From assembly GCA_025677825.1 (NCBI GenBank), contig JAIXMO010000001.1:930001-994000 (forward strand): a stretch of 64,000 nucleotides of DNA. The letters are read 5' to 3'. This DNA is from Helicostylum pulchrum. Lineage: Eukaryota > Mucoromycota > Mucoromycetes > Mucorales > Mucoraceae. Positions 44,427 through 56,034 of this stretch are shown one piece after another. The position numbers and the translations under genes are program-made. The notes under the pieces are model-generated. The model did not search any database. It worked only from the letters and a program-made list of their open reading frames with translations, and was not told the origin of the DNA. Numbering within the stretch: the stretch's first letter is position 1; every line of letters begins with the position of its first letter.

Positions 44427-46171
44427 TTAACGATTTTCAGAAGTAGAAACGAGAATTTTAAGTTCACGAGGTGCGTCAAATTGAGGCATAATAACCTCTA
44501 AAAAGTGAATCTTGTTTGGCTCTTCAGTAACCTGTTTCATTGCGTTTTCAAATTCGGTTCTTGTATTTACTTTGCCTTCAAATCCAATTTGAGATGGTCG
44601 TTTACCATTAGCACGATTTTGTTCCAAATGACCACCAAAGAATTCAAGCGTCTTACTATACTCCCACATTTGATAATTGTTATAGGATCTTTGAGGTCCA
44701 TGAATTAGTTTCTCAATAAGGTAACCATTATTATTCAATAAGAATATAACGGGTGTTAATCCATGTCGAATATAAACTGAAACCTCTTGAGCGGTTAATT
44801 GAAAGGATCCATCCCCAACAAACAAGTAAACAATACGTTGACGATCTGCCATACCTGCACCGAGTGCTGCTCCTACTGTATACCCAATAGATCCCCAGAG
44901 AATTTGGCTGATAAATGTAGTTCCCTTTGGACTATCCATATTAAATACACCAAACTCGGCAGTTCCTGTTTCAGCTACGACAATACTATTGGATGCAATA
45001 TAAGAAGGTACCTTGTTCCAAAGATAATTATGTGTAATCTCTTGTGTACTGTCATCAATAGGTTCTGGTCGAACACGTGGACCGAAATCAATAGGGGCAG
45101 CCTTTTCAGGTAACTTTTCGGTCAATAAGAGTAAAAGTTCAGACATACAAACATGGTTATAATCGGCATGGTAAATTGTCGTTCCAAAGCTGTGTAAAGA
45201 AATGGTCTTTTTCTTTTCCAGACCGTAGGAGAAATTACCTGTATTGAAATCAGATTTAATTGAACCTAATTCAATTAATAAATCAGCGTCTTCAATTTCT
45301 TTTGAGATTCCTTCCAATGTAACATTTCCACTGTAACAACCTCGGAAATTAGGTAATGATTCATCAATAGCTCCTTTACCCATAGGTGCAGAAAATGTAG
45401 GAAATCCAGAGCGGAGGACAAATGCGTTGGCTTCTTTTGATAGGTTTTGTCGAAGGATACAACCGTCAACGATAATAGCTGGTCTCTTTGCTTCTGAAAT
45501 TTCTTCCAAGATCTTCTGTAATGCAATCTCTTGGACCTCCTTTGGGTTAGGTTTGTTATAGAGCACCAAAGGTTTTAGCTGAGATTCAGATACTTGAACT
45601 TCCTTTAACATAAAATCGAGAGGGAGCCCTATATAGCCTGGTCTCTTGCACATGTAGGCAGTACTGATGACATGATCGATTTCTTCTAATGCTCCTTCAC
45701 GAGATAAATGAACTGCTGCAGCAGTTACCATAGAAGACATTTTAGTGAATACTTGAAAATCACCATTACCAAGTGAGTGATGTAACAATGCATGAGAGTT
45801 CTGAGATGAAGTGACGGGTGTACCAACAATATGAATAACAGGCAACATTTCAGAATAAGAACCAGCGATACCGTTGATAGCAGATAACTCGCCTACACCA
45901 AATGTAGTCACGACAGCACCTGCGCCACGAATACGAGCATATCCATCTGCGGCATAAGCTGCATTTAACTCGTTGGCATTGTTTCCCCAAACAAGATCTT
46001 TATCATCTTCAATAAGGTCTAGGAAAGGCTACAGATATATTTAGACTTGTATCTTTAAATTTATGTATATTTTCTTACCATATTGTAGTCGCCAGGTACG
46101 CCGAAAATAGTCTCAATGTTAATCTCCTTGAGACGCTTGATCAAATAATCACCAATTTTGATAGAGGGCAT
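44427..46171 (-). CDS. PDC1: Pyruvate decarboxylase
   Basis: Two exons, 46079-46171 and 44427-46028, give 564 residues, the normal length. The thiamine diphosphate enzyme converts pyruvate to acetaldehyde and CO2 in alcoholic fermentation, in the cytosol. The N-terminus has GVPGDYNMPFLDLIEDD (catalytic Asp), NANELNAAYAADGYARI (cofactor-activating Glu) and the HALLHHSLGNGDF histidine pair. The C-terminal ThDP motif is VGDGSFQLTAQEVSVYIRHG ending in NNNGYLIE, as in fungal PDCs and unlike indolepyruvate enzymes by length and His pair. A TATATATA stretch sits about 60-70 bases upstream of the start (around 46233-46241) and may be a TATA box. High expression is expected from the role. Confidence 0.95.
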
Positions 46172-48060
46172 GATTTAATTTTTTGTTTTTTCTGTAAAGA
46201 TGGAAAAAAAGAAAGGTTATAAGAGACGAGTGTATATATACTACTTTTTTGTTTTGTTTATGCGGTGCGTATGGGTAGGATTAACTCCGTTTTTTTTTTA
46301 CTACGTTAAAATGATATCATGATAAATCTCTCTAATAGACGCCTTTTACTTTTTTTCTCGTAACACAAACTGTATATAGAACATTGCGTGACAAAAAAAA
46401 AGCACCAGATAGTTTCCTTATCTTTGGATGAAGACTGTCGTACATTAATAAAAAAAACCCCATTTAACGAACGGATATCCATGTATTATTTCTACTATAT
46501 CTTGATTAATATGGAGAGATATACTTTCATAGTATTATATCAATGTGTTTCATTGAAACGCGTAAACAAACGTATAATCAGTTCATTCACTCACACGCTA
46601 GTGTCGATACTGAAGATAAAGGACCCGGCCTCTGTTGACAGAAAGCTCTTATTATGGACATCTCCGTTGGCTGAATTGGTGTCCGCGAAAAAAAAAGCGT
46701 CGCATGAATACTCAAAATAAAACTAGACTTGATTAGAAAGCTAATGTTTTTTGTTTATATAAAAATAGCTTTATTAGTTTATTGTAGTCGCGGGAAAATA
46801 TTAAAAATCTAGATATAGTTTTTAAACAAGAATTTTAGTTAATTTAAAGGACATGGCAGTATTATGTCATAAAGCTGTAAAATCTTGGAGAATAAAAAGA
46901 ACAGATTGTGTAAAATTGTGCCTTACGAGAAAAGATTGCCTTAATAAGAGAGATTGCTTTGTTGCGATAGCTGCTAATTTTTATAGTATCTATTAGTATA
47001 AAAGTAAAAAAAAAAAAAAAAAACTGCTAAAAACAGTTGGAATAAATAGGTCGTTTTATACATGAATACTTGTATATTCGAGCTTGTTTTTTTCGTGCAA
47101 CAACTTCCTCTTTATAAACCCAATACGATAATTTTGCTAAAAAAAGGAACTCAAGATTTTCAAACTATCTGACGCAGATAAGACTTTTGGAGACGGTGAA
47201 TTATTTTGTCGCAAATCTTGTAACAGTGTAAATTCACAAACTCTTTGAAATCGTACCCGGATTCTCGAGTTTTTGGCGGAGACACCTTCGTAGAAATCAC
47301 TCGAGGAAGATATCCATTCTTCTTCTAATTTCTTACCGTTCATAGTATTTCTTCCTTGGAAATATAACAAACTTGTAGATTTTTTTTATACAATGACAAC
47401 AATCCTTATCTCGTAATATATTTACACCACACTTATTTATGAACATGTAATTCTTAATAGTGACACGTACTAGTGTATAAGGCGATCAACCGCATCTAAA
47501 CGACTCCTCCTTTATTCTAATTTTCCGAGTAAAAGAATGAAAAGAATGAAAATAATTTCTTGACTTTCTTTAACGTAGCACTCCTCTTTCTTCTACCATA
47601 CACACTTTTTTTTAAAAAAAAAGATTTTCAACAAGTGTGTATTCTTGCTTGTCGCTTTGTTTGGCTCTTCTATAATGATGGTGAATGCTAAATAAATAAA
47701 GAGTAAAGAGGGCGACTGCGAAAATGATCTTCGTTGTGTAAATATATATTTTTTATCGTGCCTAAATAAATCATTGCATTTTGTAGTAGGTCGACTCCCA
47801 AAAGAATAAAGCTATCTTGCATATGTTTATAAATAAATATCGTTTCAATATGTATACTAGACAGTACTAATAAGTGAGTATATCTAGTGTATGATAATGT
47901 AGAAGTTTTCAGGGTACAGTGTCTCTTTAACGTATTCCCCTTATCCAAATAATAGGCGGATTCATGTATGTAAAAAAAAGGGATAATTATTACGATTGGT
48001 TCATCGGTATTAAAGGCGTATGTACATAATGATATGAAGAAAACTTTATTATTGTTACAT
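46172..48060. other. Intergenic 1.9 kb
   Basis: Contains the PDC promoter and the 3' flank of CWC25. Two open frames (46388-46720 plus, 47137-47343 minus) have no family resemblance and no splice partners, so they are not called. A 16-base A run occurs near 47008-47023. Confidence 0.45.
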
Positions 48061-48874
48061 TTATCTACGGCGTGGTGAAGCACTTCTTCTTCTACTGCTA
48101 CTAGAATATCTATCATCTCTACTGGAGCGACCGTAATCTCTGCTGGATCGATCATCGTCTCTTCTGGAACTACGCTCTTCTTTACGAGAAGAACTTTTAC
48201 TACTTCTATGATCCTCCTTACGCTCAGATGATCTATGTCTGTGGTGATGCGATGATTTGCTACTACTACTACTACTCTTTTTGTCCTTTTTATCCTTCTT
48301 ACTTTTCTTTTTTAATTCCTTCAACTTTAATGGGTTTTCGACAATAGCTTTCAAGGCCATTTGTTCACGTTTCTTAATCATGAGTAAAGGATCTTCACGA
48401 ATCTTACTTTGAATATCACGTTCGGTATTGGCGTTTGCGTTAGAAAGAGAAAATCTTTCTTCTTCGGCGCTGGTAGCAGCTTGCTATATCAAACATTCAA
48501 TTAGTATTCGTTTTATTCATATTATAGATCTAACAAATCTTTACAATTTCTTGTCTTTGTTTAGCACGTAACAATTCATCTACATTCTTCTTTCCCAACA
48601 AGAAATCTTCCATACTGTTGTCGGCAGTACCATTCAAATTAGCATTAGGTGAAGCATACATCCAGTCTAATTTATTCGAACGTTGCTTTGTGCCTGCATC
48701 TTCTTGCATCTGTTGAAGGTCTTGAAGTTGTCTTTCTTCTGCTAACTCTTTTCTCATTTGCTCAATTTTAGAGTCCTCTTCCTTCTTCTTTTGTTCTTCT
48801 TTCCATACTCGCTCCTGATTTTTAAACGTGGCGGGATGCCATGACTTTTTTAAATTAAGATCCGATGAACCCAT
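48061..48874 (-). CDS. CWC25: Pre-mRNA-splicing factor CWC25
   Basis: Two exons, 48545-48874 and 48061-48483, give 250 residues. The N-terminus is the CIR-type domain of Cwc25: LNLKKSWHPATFKNQERVWK, then ERQLQDLQQMQEDAG, LDWMYASP and DFLLGKKNVDELLR. The second exon starts with a segment containing the conserved DIQSKIREDPLLMIKKREQ and ends in a Lys-rich stretch and a Ser/Arg-rich tail with phosphorylatable RS dipeptides. Cwc25 binds the catalytically activated spliceosome (B* to C) and promotes the first transesterification. It lies 2.8 kb from the divergent CWC22 gene, another spliceosome factor. Confidence 0.93.
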
Positions 48875-49549
48875 TGTTATTCAAATGCTTTAATATGTGT
48901 ATAAAAAGAAGAAAGAAAAATAGGGTTTTTTTTTTAAAAAAAAAATATACGTGGTTGTGTGACTTGTCAGTGATAAAAGTTCAATGCCAATAACCATAAA
49001 TGAAACGGATTTGACATATGCAGAGAAATAAATGTATTACATAGCAGGACTTTATACAAAAAATTGGATTAAAAGAGATCAGAAGAGAAGTAGAGAATAA
49101 GGGTTCGCATACCGGAATAGCCTCTTCCAGCTATAATTCTGTATGTAGCCTCAACGGTAAATCAAACCCAATGCGCATACAGTAATAGAAGGAAGCCTTT
49201 TGAAAAGATTTTACTCTCAACTAAACAACACTTTAAGTTTTTTTTTTAAAATTTGTTACCAGAGACAGTATGCTTCCCTGCGACTCATGTTACCGCGTAA
49301 ACAATGATTAAGTAGTTAGCCAAGTCGTTCAGAAATAATATATCAATGCAAACATAAAAAGTAAATGTTATTTTTCGGCGGGTAAACCATCCGTGTTTAC
49401 AAATACTAAATGCCAACGTCAGTAAAAACCCCTCTCTACCTTAAACTCTCCCCCCCCCCCATTCCTAAAGGGGAAACAATAGGCAAAGAGGGAAAAAGAT
49501 AGCCGTAGAGTTAAGTATCAACTCAAAAAATACTATCACACAACAACCC

Positions 49550-49720
49550 AACTTCAACTGCACAAGCATTGCAACAGAAAAAAGCCAAAGTTAATCAGCA
49601 GAAAGTGATAGAAAATAGCCATTTAATACGGAAGCGCCGCTAAGAGAACCATTCACGCATAGAAATGTTGAACTTGTACTTACAGCTAGAGGTACGGATT
49701 ATAGCATTATATACCCCATT
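49550..49720. repeat. Degenerate dispersed repeat, copy B
   Basis: Shares module Y (49615-49663, ...tttaatacggaagcgccgct...) and module X (49685-49718, attatagcattatatacccc) with 24171-24303. The flank acccaacttcaac (about 49547) also matches acccaaacttcagc in copy A, indicating a related longer unit. Most differences between the copies are transitions. Confidence 0.5.
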
Positions 49721-50490
49721 TTCTCTTTCTATCACCCCTTCATTTATATGTACACATCATTATAATTTGTGTTCTATATATATAAATCTTGTATTTGTAA
49801 TGATTCGAAGTAAATTATATTTTAAATAATGTACATTGCTCATTATAGGGGCTATTTATACTCTTTGATAACGAGTTATTTAATGAATATCAAAATAATT
49901 TTTCCAACTAGTAGGAATAGCGCATATAGCTTGAATTATTCTAGATTCAAATGTTTTGGTATTCTGTAGCTTTTGACGTTTAACCCAGGCTTTCAACTAG
50001 AGTCTAGTGATATATTTGCTAATATATTATTATTAAGTCAATAAAAGTAAAGCAAGAGATTTTATTATTTGAAAACAATACGAATGGCTATTTATATGAA
50101 TGAGAAGATTTCAATGACAGTTGAATCAGACGATAGTAAAATAGGGAGTTGTGAATAACAAACGTACCGATTTATTTGTATTGAGCAGATCACGATAAAG
50201 AATAACAAACAGGTGCTATTTTGCGTAACAGTGTCACGGACATCTTTTATAAGGAAAATACACGCGGTATAGATTTACCTGTAGTAAATTTGTACTTGTC
50301 AAAATAAGGCAACAGAGCAGACTTTAAAATAGTAATCAAAAGGTGTAAATATATAGTGTGCATATATCACCCAGAATTGTGCAATTGGTACAAATAGAAA
50401 GCATTATCTACAACAAAAATAAAGGTTTTTGAGTTTTATAAAATCCTTAAAGCCATCATTAAACGTTATAATCCCGGAGGCTCGTAATCC

Positions 50491-50517
50491 GAGCCGGACA
50501 TAATACATGTCCGGCTC
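50491..50517. other. Perfect 11-bp GC-rich hairpin
   Basis: GAGCCGGACAT (50491-50501) pairs with ATGTCCGGCTC (50507-50517) around a 5-nt loop AATAC. A competing 5-bp stem GGCTC/GAGCC uses 50479-50483 and the 5' part of the first arm, so two alternative structures are possible. It is a GC-rich island in AT-rich sequence 80 bases before the tRNA gene. Function unknown. Confidence 0.8.
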
Positions 50518-50596
50518 AGCCAATTCATCATGTGTATATCACATGATTTAACATATTTTTGGGCTCTTAATAAATTACTTGGTCTAACAGAAACAA

Positions 50597-50679
50597 GCTG
50601 ATTTGGCCGAGTTGGTCTAAGGCGCCGCACTCAAGTTGCGGTCTCGCAAGAGGCGTGAGTTCGAATCTCACAGTCAGCA
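50597..50679 (+). tRNA. tRNA-Leu (anticodon CAA)
   Basis: An 83-nt cloverleaf. The acceptor arm GCTGATT pairs with AGTCAGC (one G-U), with discriminator A at 50679. The D-arm region TGGCCGAGTTGGTCTAAGGC matches the internal A box, the anticodon stem CCGCA/TGCGG closes the loop CTCAAGT with anticodon CAA, the long class II variable arm is TCTCGCAAGAGGC, and the T arm GTGAGTTCGAATCTCAC contains the B box. Unlike many fungal tRNA-Leu(CAA) genes it has no intron. A T-run follows at about 50719, beyond the usual distance for termination; the nearer downstream sequence has only short T stretches. Confidence 0.95.
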
Positions 50680-51633
50680 AACATTTTGCATACACATATA
50701 ATTACGTGAGTCGTTAATAAGTTTTTTATGCTGTATTGAGGGTTTTTGTACTTTTTGTTTTTATAAACTGCTGGATCCGATTATTTTCTACGGTATAATA
50801 CGCAGATCCAGGCGTTTTAGGAGGGATTATGGGTTCGAAATTAATCGTGGGGAAAAGGTCGTAGTTTTATTGATATTGTAAGTTTTTCTGATAGCGAGGG
50901 TTGCCTAATTGACAGATACGAGAGATCTCTAACCAGTTTTTTTTTGTGATACAATCGGGGTCAAAATGAGATTCAAAATATCTCAATGTCAGTTAAAAAG
51001 ATCAAAGACTGCAAGTTTGGAACAATGTTTCTTGTATTTGACCTCTGTAACATTTACAAACAATGAAAAGGAATATATCTGCACCGATAATTATATGCTG
51101 CATATATCTATCTATAACATTTTCGTTAATAAATAGAAGACAATGGTCGTAATAGCAAAGAAATCTTTGGCTGAACTGGTAGACGAATTCTGTGCCTCGA
51201 TTACAAGCTCAGGGTGTCATGGAACTCTAGAAAATAAGCATAGAAAGTAAGTCTGCAAATATTTTTTTTTGGCAGAAAAAAGTTACGAATTTTTGGGTAT
51301 GTATACATGTACTAATATCAGTTACTATGTACTGCCCTGTTCGTAGGTTTGTAAAATTTGCTTCGATGGAAAGAATGATTGGCGCAGAGATATCAATGGT
51401 GCCGTAAACATCAAAGGTATAATGATGTCAATTCGAAATACGGCCTCAAATCAAGACACCCATCATTAGTTATCCCTACCATTTGAATGTTTTTATAAAA
51501 GAAGTCACTTTTTTTTTATATATTTAAAATCCAGTTTACAAGTTTACCCTACGTCAAGTGCTATTTTTTTTTTTCTCGCATCTTTTTGTCATTGATCCAT
51601 TTGCAATCCTCTCAAAATAAAAAAGAAGAAAAA
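50680..51633. other. Intergenic with Fanzor-like fossil
   Basis: 954 bases between the tRNA and CWC22. The recognisable content is the TnpB/Fanzor-like remnant at 51143-51469. The last 160 bases are the CWC22 promoter with a T-rich leader. Confidence 0.45.
51143..51469 (+). pseudogene. Fanzor/TnpB-like nuclease remnant (RuvC C-terminal part)
   Basis: Two blocks in order resemble the end of eukaryotic TnpB homologues (Fanzor). Block one (51143-51247) reads SLAELVDEFCASITSSGCHG, matching the VDEFRTSxTCSxCHG pattern, with the central Cys and Arg lost. Block two (51347-51466) reads VCKICFDGKNDWRRDINGAV followed by NIKGI, matching the second CxxC and the WxRDxNxAxNI segment that carries the last RuvC acidic residue. 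A GTAAGT at 51247 and TTCGTAG at 51340-51346 could be old intron borders, but splicing there puts block two out of frame. The RuvC-I and RuvC-II parts are not recognisable upstream. It is a decayed mobile element and not an active gene. Confidence 0.6.
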
Positions 51634-53664
51634 ATGAGTCGCGAGATTGAATCAGAAGGGCGCTTTAATGGGTTAAAACAAGTAGAGACGATAAAGAATA
51701 CGACACGGGGCGGTGGAGCTTACATCCCACCTCATCGCTTACGTCAGTTACAACAAAATGTAAAAGACACGAGTAGTGAAGAGTATCAACGCATTACATG
51801 GGAAGCGTTGAAAAAATCAATCAATGGTCTCATCAATAAAGTTAACACATCTAATGTTAAAATGCTTATACCTGAACTCTTTGGTGAAAATCTGGTGAGA
51901 GGAAGAGGACTTTATTGTCGTAGTATGATGAAGGCGCAAACTGCAAGTTTACCTTTTACACCTGTGTATGCTGCTGTTACTGCAGTTATAAATACTAAAT
52001 TGCCTGCTGTTGGTGCATTACTGTTGACGCGTTTGGTGCTTCAATTTAGAAGAGCTTTTAGACGTAATGACAAGGTAAGTTCATCTATTATCACTGGCTT
52101 AAACAGTATACTAATTTTTTTTTTGTGATGGTAGACTTCTTGTTTAGCCACTACCATGTTTATTGCGCATTTAACAAATCAACTTATTGCGGATAAAGTA
52201 TTAGTACTTCAAATTTTAGCGTTGTTATTGGAAAGACCCACTGATGACTCTGTTGAGATTGCAGTTGGACTTATGCGTGAAGTAGGTGCACTTTTAGCTA
52301 ATGTTTCTCCTAGAGCCAACAATGCTATTTATGAACGTTTCAGAGCAGTTTTACACGAAGGAGAAATTGATAAACGTATTCAGTACATGATTGAAGTTTT
52401 ATTCCAAGTTAGAAAAGATAAATATAAGGATAACCAGCCAGTTATGGAAGAACTTGATTTAGTAGAAGAAGATGATCAGATTACGCACAACATTAGTCTA
52501 GATGATGATGATCTCGATGCAGAAGAAATGCTTAATATTTTCAAGTACGATCCTGATTACACAGAGAATGAAGAAAAGTATAGTGCTATTAAAGCAGAGA
52601 TTTTAGGTGAAGATGAGTCTGATGATAGTGGTTCCTCTGGTGATGATGAGAGTGGAAGTGGAAGTGAAGACGATGAAGAAGGGGAAGAGAGCAAGATGGA
52701 AATTATGGATCAAACAAATAACGATATTATTGAACTTCGTAGAAAGATTTATTTAACTGTCATGTCTAGTGTTAACTTTGAAGAAGCATGTCATAAATTG
52801 ATGAAATTACATATTCCTGAAGGACATGAGGTAACGACATATATTTGTGAGCGGGGGGGGGGAGTATATATACTAATAATATATAAATTATAGGTTGAAC
52901 TTTGTAATATGATTATTGAGTGTGCTTCACAAGAACGTACATATCTTAAGTACTATGGTTTAATGGCAGAACGTTTCTGTAAAATGAACCGTACTTGGGT
53001 AGATAACTTTACAAACGCGTTTAGTGAAATTTATGAGACGATTCATCGTTATGAAACAAATCGACTTCGAAACATTGGTAAACTATTTGCTCATCTTTTC
53101 AATACTGATTCTCTTCCATGGACAGCATTCCATATTATTCGGTTAACAGAAGAGGATACAACTTCAGCATCTCGTATTTTCGTCAAGATTTTGTTTCAAG
53201 AAATCAGTGAATTCTTGGGTCTTAAAACTCTTAAAGAACGTTTATTAGATCCTTTTATGCTTGAAAGTCTTTCTGGTATGTTCCCCAAGGATAACCCAAA
53301 GAATACCCGTTTTGCTATCAATTATTGGACTAGTATTGGTCTTGGTTCATTGACTGAAGAGTTACGTGAATGGTTAAGAACTGCTCCTCAACAAGTTATG
53401 AAGCGTGATAGTTCTGGTAGTGATAGCTCTTCTTCTGATAGTGATAGTTCTTCTTCTGGTAGCTCTTCTGGAAGTGATAGCGATAGTGGTAGCTCTTCGT
53501 CAAGTTATAGCAGCAGTGACTCTCGCTCTCGTTCGCGTTCTCGTTCTCGTACTCGATCTCCTTCTCCTCGTAGACGTAGAAGAAGTAGTACTCCTCCTCG
53601 TCGTCGTAGACGTAGTCGTTCCGACAGTCGTAGTCGTAGTCCTGCTAAACGTAGATATCGCTAA
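51634..53664 (+). CDS. CWC22: Pre-mRNA-splicing factor CWC22
   Basis: Three exons, 51634-52074, 52135-52830 and 52894-53664, give 635 residues. After [16 protein letters not shown] comes the MIF4G domain (about 60-300: [60 protein letters not shown]). An acidic linker follows, then the MA3 domain (about 375-560: [40 protein letters not shown]). The C-terminus is an Ser/Asp tract that turns into RS/SR dipeptides ([20 protein letters not shown]). Cwc22 recruits the helicase and, in organisms having it, EIF4A3 of the exon junction complex to spliceosomes. A frame starting 15 codons earlier exists, but the ATG at 51634 is preceded by AAAA and begins the conserved part. The second intron holds a G10 run. 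Confidence 0.93.
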
Positions 53665-53847
53665 TAAAAAAAAAATTATGCAAATGTAATAAAAAATAAA
53701 AAAAAGAGAACACAGATATCCCAAAAAACACTATAAAATTATGGAACCTTTTTTTTTTTTTAATAATTTTATTTCATCAACAAAGAAGAGAAAATTTTCA
53801 TTCTTTTTTTTTAAAAAAAAAAAGAAATCAAAATAGTTTGAGCTTCT

Positions 53848-54575
53848 TTACAAGAGGGTCTCATAAGCAATAGGAGCAATGGTTTGAGGAACATTGAACT
53901 TGGTGGAGATGTGACGAGCTTCACGAGGTTGAGCAGGGATTCTCTTGAGGTTGAAAGAGACTACAATGATAATGATAATATTAAGTAACAAGTCAAAATA
54001 AAATTAAATAAAATAAAACTTACCACCGGCAGCCTTAGCTTCCTTCTTCTTTTGAGCGTTGGTGACAACACGATCCAAAAATTCTTGACGACACTTGGAG
54101 TGCTTGATATGTTCAATACGGACATTGACACGCTTTTCCAAATAACGGTTACCAACGTTCTTGTGAACGAGGACACCGACGGCGGACTTGGTAACGTTAT
54201 AGATGACACCAGTACGACTAGAAAAAAAAAAGTATATATAATTAATAAAAAAAAGAACCCTTCATATAACCTATTTTTTTTATAAATGTATTTACCCGTG
54301 ATAGAACTTATGGGGCATACCCTTTTGGACAGCAGCATTAGCCTTGATATCAACGATATCTCCAACCTTGTAAGTCTTCAAGTAAGTGCTGAGAGGGATG
54401 GAACCATGCTCTCTGAACTTACGAGAGAACATGTGGCGAGTACGAGCGCGAACTGTTTAATAATAAAAATGCTCATCAACAATACTGTAAATTTTTTTTT
54501 TCATCGTCGATTCCTAATATGCTGCTAGTTTTATTCGAGTGCATAAAAATACTTACGACCGAACGAGTGAGGCAT
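53848..54575 (-). CDS. RPL21: 60S ribosomal protein eL21
   Basis: Four exons, 54557-54575, 54296-54452, 54024-54217 and 53848-53960, give 160 residues, the canonical length. The sequence includes [80 protein letters not shown] and the tail [15 protein letters not shown]. eL21 is a protein of the large subunit near the 5S RNP. The first exon of 19 nt and the introns all have GTAAGT/GTAAAT donors. The gene is divergent from uS4, sharing a 487-base upstream region, which suggests coordinated expression. Confidence 0.97.
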
Positions 54576-55062
54576 CTTGTACGAAGTGGTATGGAAAGAG
54601 ACCGAAAAAAAAAGTTCAGAGGAAAAAAATTATTATTAAAGGCTTCCCAGAGTTAAAAAAAAAATTGTTGTGGCTTAGAGAAGCATTTCTTTTCGGGCCA
54701 CATTGTATATTTTTTTATTTGATTAATATAAACATAACGTATTAAATACTAAATAAATATGTGTGTACATTTGAAAAAAAAAAGTGTTTGGTACTATCAG
54801 TCAACGATTTTATACGTGTGTTTTTTTGGTGTAATTTTTTTAATAATGCTACTAGTGTTATAACTACACAAAAAATATGTATTATATGATATTGAGTGGC
54901 TTATTAGTATTAGCCAATTGGACAAAGATTTGAATAGGAAAAAATTTTCACTTTTCAGAAAAAAAAAAAAGCGGTACTGGGGCTTTTTTTTTTTTTGCAA
55001 AATAAAAAAGAAAAAGAAAGGGTTCCTCTTTTGTTCCTTCTCTTTAAACTCTACTAACAAGT
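54576..55062. promoter_or_regulatory. Shared divergent promoter of eL21 and uS4
   Basis: 487 bases between two ribosomal protein starts. It contains A/T homopolymers, an agggttcctc stretch and a pyrimidine-rich leader (ttgttccttctctttaaactc) directly before the uS4 ATG. Pyrimidine-rich leaders are common in ribosomal protein genes. No ORF of note. Confidence 0.5.
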
Positions 55063-55632
55063 ATGACCGGTACCGTTAGAAACTACAGTAAGACTTCCAA
55101 CGTCCCCAAGCGTCCTTTCGAGTCTGCTCGTCTTGATCAAGAACTCAAGTTGATTGGTGAGTTCGGTCTCAAGAACAAGAAGGAAATCTGGAGAGTTGGA
55201 CTTACTCTTTCCAAGATTCGTCGTGCTGCTCGTGAACTTTTAAAGTTGGATGAAAAGGATCCTCGTCGTCTCTTTGAAGGTAATGCCCTTATCCGTCGTC
55301 TTGTTCGTATTGGTGTCCTCGATGAATCTCGTATGAAGCTCGATTACGTTCTTGCCCTCAAGATTGAAGATTTCTTGGAACGTCGTCTCCAAACCCAAGT
55401 TTTCAAGTTGGGTCTTGCCAAGTCTATTCATCACGCTCGTGTTTTGATCCGTCAACGTCATATTCGTGTCGGTAAGCAAATCGTCAATGTTCCCTCTTTC
55501 ATCGTTCGTTTGGACTCTCAAAAGCACATTGATTTCTCTTTGACCTCTCCTCTCGGTGGTGGCCGTGCTGGTCGTGTCAAGAGAAAGAGAGCTGCTGCTG
55601 CTGGTGGTGCCGCTGAAGATGATGAAGAGTAA
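55063..55632 (+). CDS. RPS9: 40S ribosomal protein uS4 (S9 in yeast nomenclature)
   Basis: Intronless, 189 residues, normal length. Motifs: [40 protein letters not shown], and the S4 RNA-binding domain [20 protein letters not shown] followed by [20 protein letters not shown] and a Gly/Arg-rich then acidic tail. uS4 is a primary binder in small-subunit assembly and part of the mRNA entry site. Codon use is strongly biased (CGT, AAG, GGT, GTC), clearly different from the AT-ending codons of most neighbours, as expected for high expression. Confidence 0.98.
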   Translation: MTGTVRNYSKTSNVPKRPFESARLDQELKLIGEFGLKNKKEIWRVGLTLSKIRRAARELLKLDEKDPRRLFEGNALIRRLVRIGVLDESRMKLDYVLALKIEDFLERRLQTQVFKLGLAKSIHHARVLIRQRHIRVGKQIVNVPSFIVRLDSQKHIDFSLTSPLGGGRAGRVKRKRAAAAGGAAEDDEE

Positions 55633-56034
55633 ATTCTTTCTCTCTGTCTCCTATCCGTTACCTTTTTTTATTATGAACCTTTGCAAATAAATTAATGATG
55701 TTTATATAACTTCAAAATGAAAATTTTGTCTTTATTTCTCATCTCAATTGCAAAGCACCTGTCGTTATTTATTATTACCCATAATAAATATCACAGTATC
55801 ATACTCCATTTACACTTGCTGTTTTGGAAACAAATTTTTTCGCTTTCGGTTTTGGTTTAACATTGAATCATTTATTGATCGTTTTTCCTAGATTGTTAAT
55901 CCCATCCAGGACATTTTAGCAATTTGTTTTCTCTTCATCTTGTAATTTGGTTTATGAGTACTATTTTGTGATTGAGATCTTTTCCTTTTTTTTAAATGTG
56001 TGTTTTTATTATTATTATTATTACTAAGTATTTT
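55633..56034. other. Intergenic between convergent genes uS4 and the GPCR
   Basis: 402 bases with the 3' flanks of two convergent genes; T-rich, with AATAAA-like signals near 55686. No gene. Confidence 0.4.

Larger units (their letters stand above)
48875..50596. other. Intergenic 1.7 kb with repeat copy and hairpin
   Basis: No gene. It holds a C12 homopolymer (about 49449-49460), copy B of the dispersed repeat (49550-49720) and a GC-rich perfect hairpin at 50491-50517 upstream of the tRNA. Confidence 0.5.

Noticed and set aside
46388..46720. 110-codon open frame in the PDC promoter region
   Set aside because: No family resemblance, mixed codon use, no splice partners, and it lies in AT-rich promoter DNA.
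47137..47343. 68-residue minus-strand frame starting MNGKKLEEEWIS
   Set aside because: Composition looks protein-like, but there is no recognisable domain, no intron support and no conserved context; left out as unproven.
49449..49460. C12 homopolymer and similar C/G runs (58306-58317, 52853-52862)
   Set aside because: Noted only as simple sequence or possible assembly artefact; no function suggested.
51160..51230. Possible tRNA (tggctgaactggtagacg resembles a D arm)
   Set aside because: No acceptor stem or T arm can be drawn; the stretch translates into the Fanzor-like block instead.
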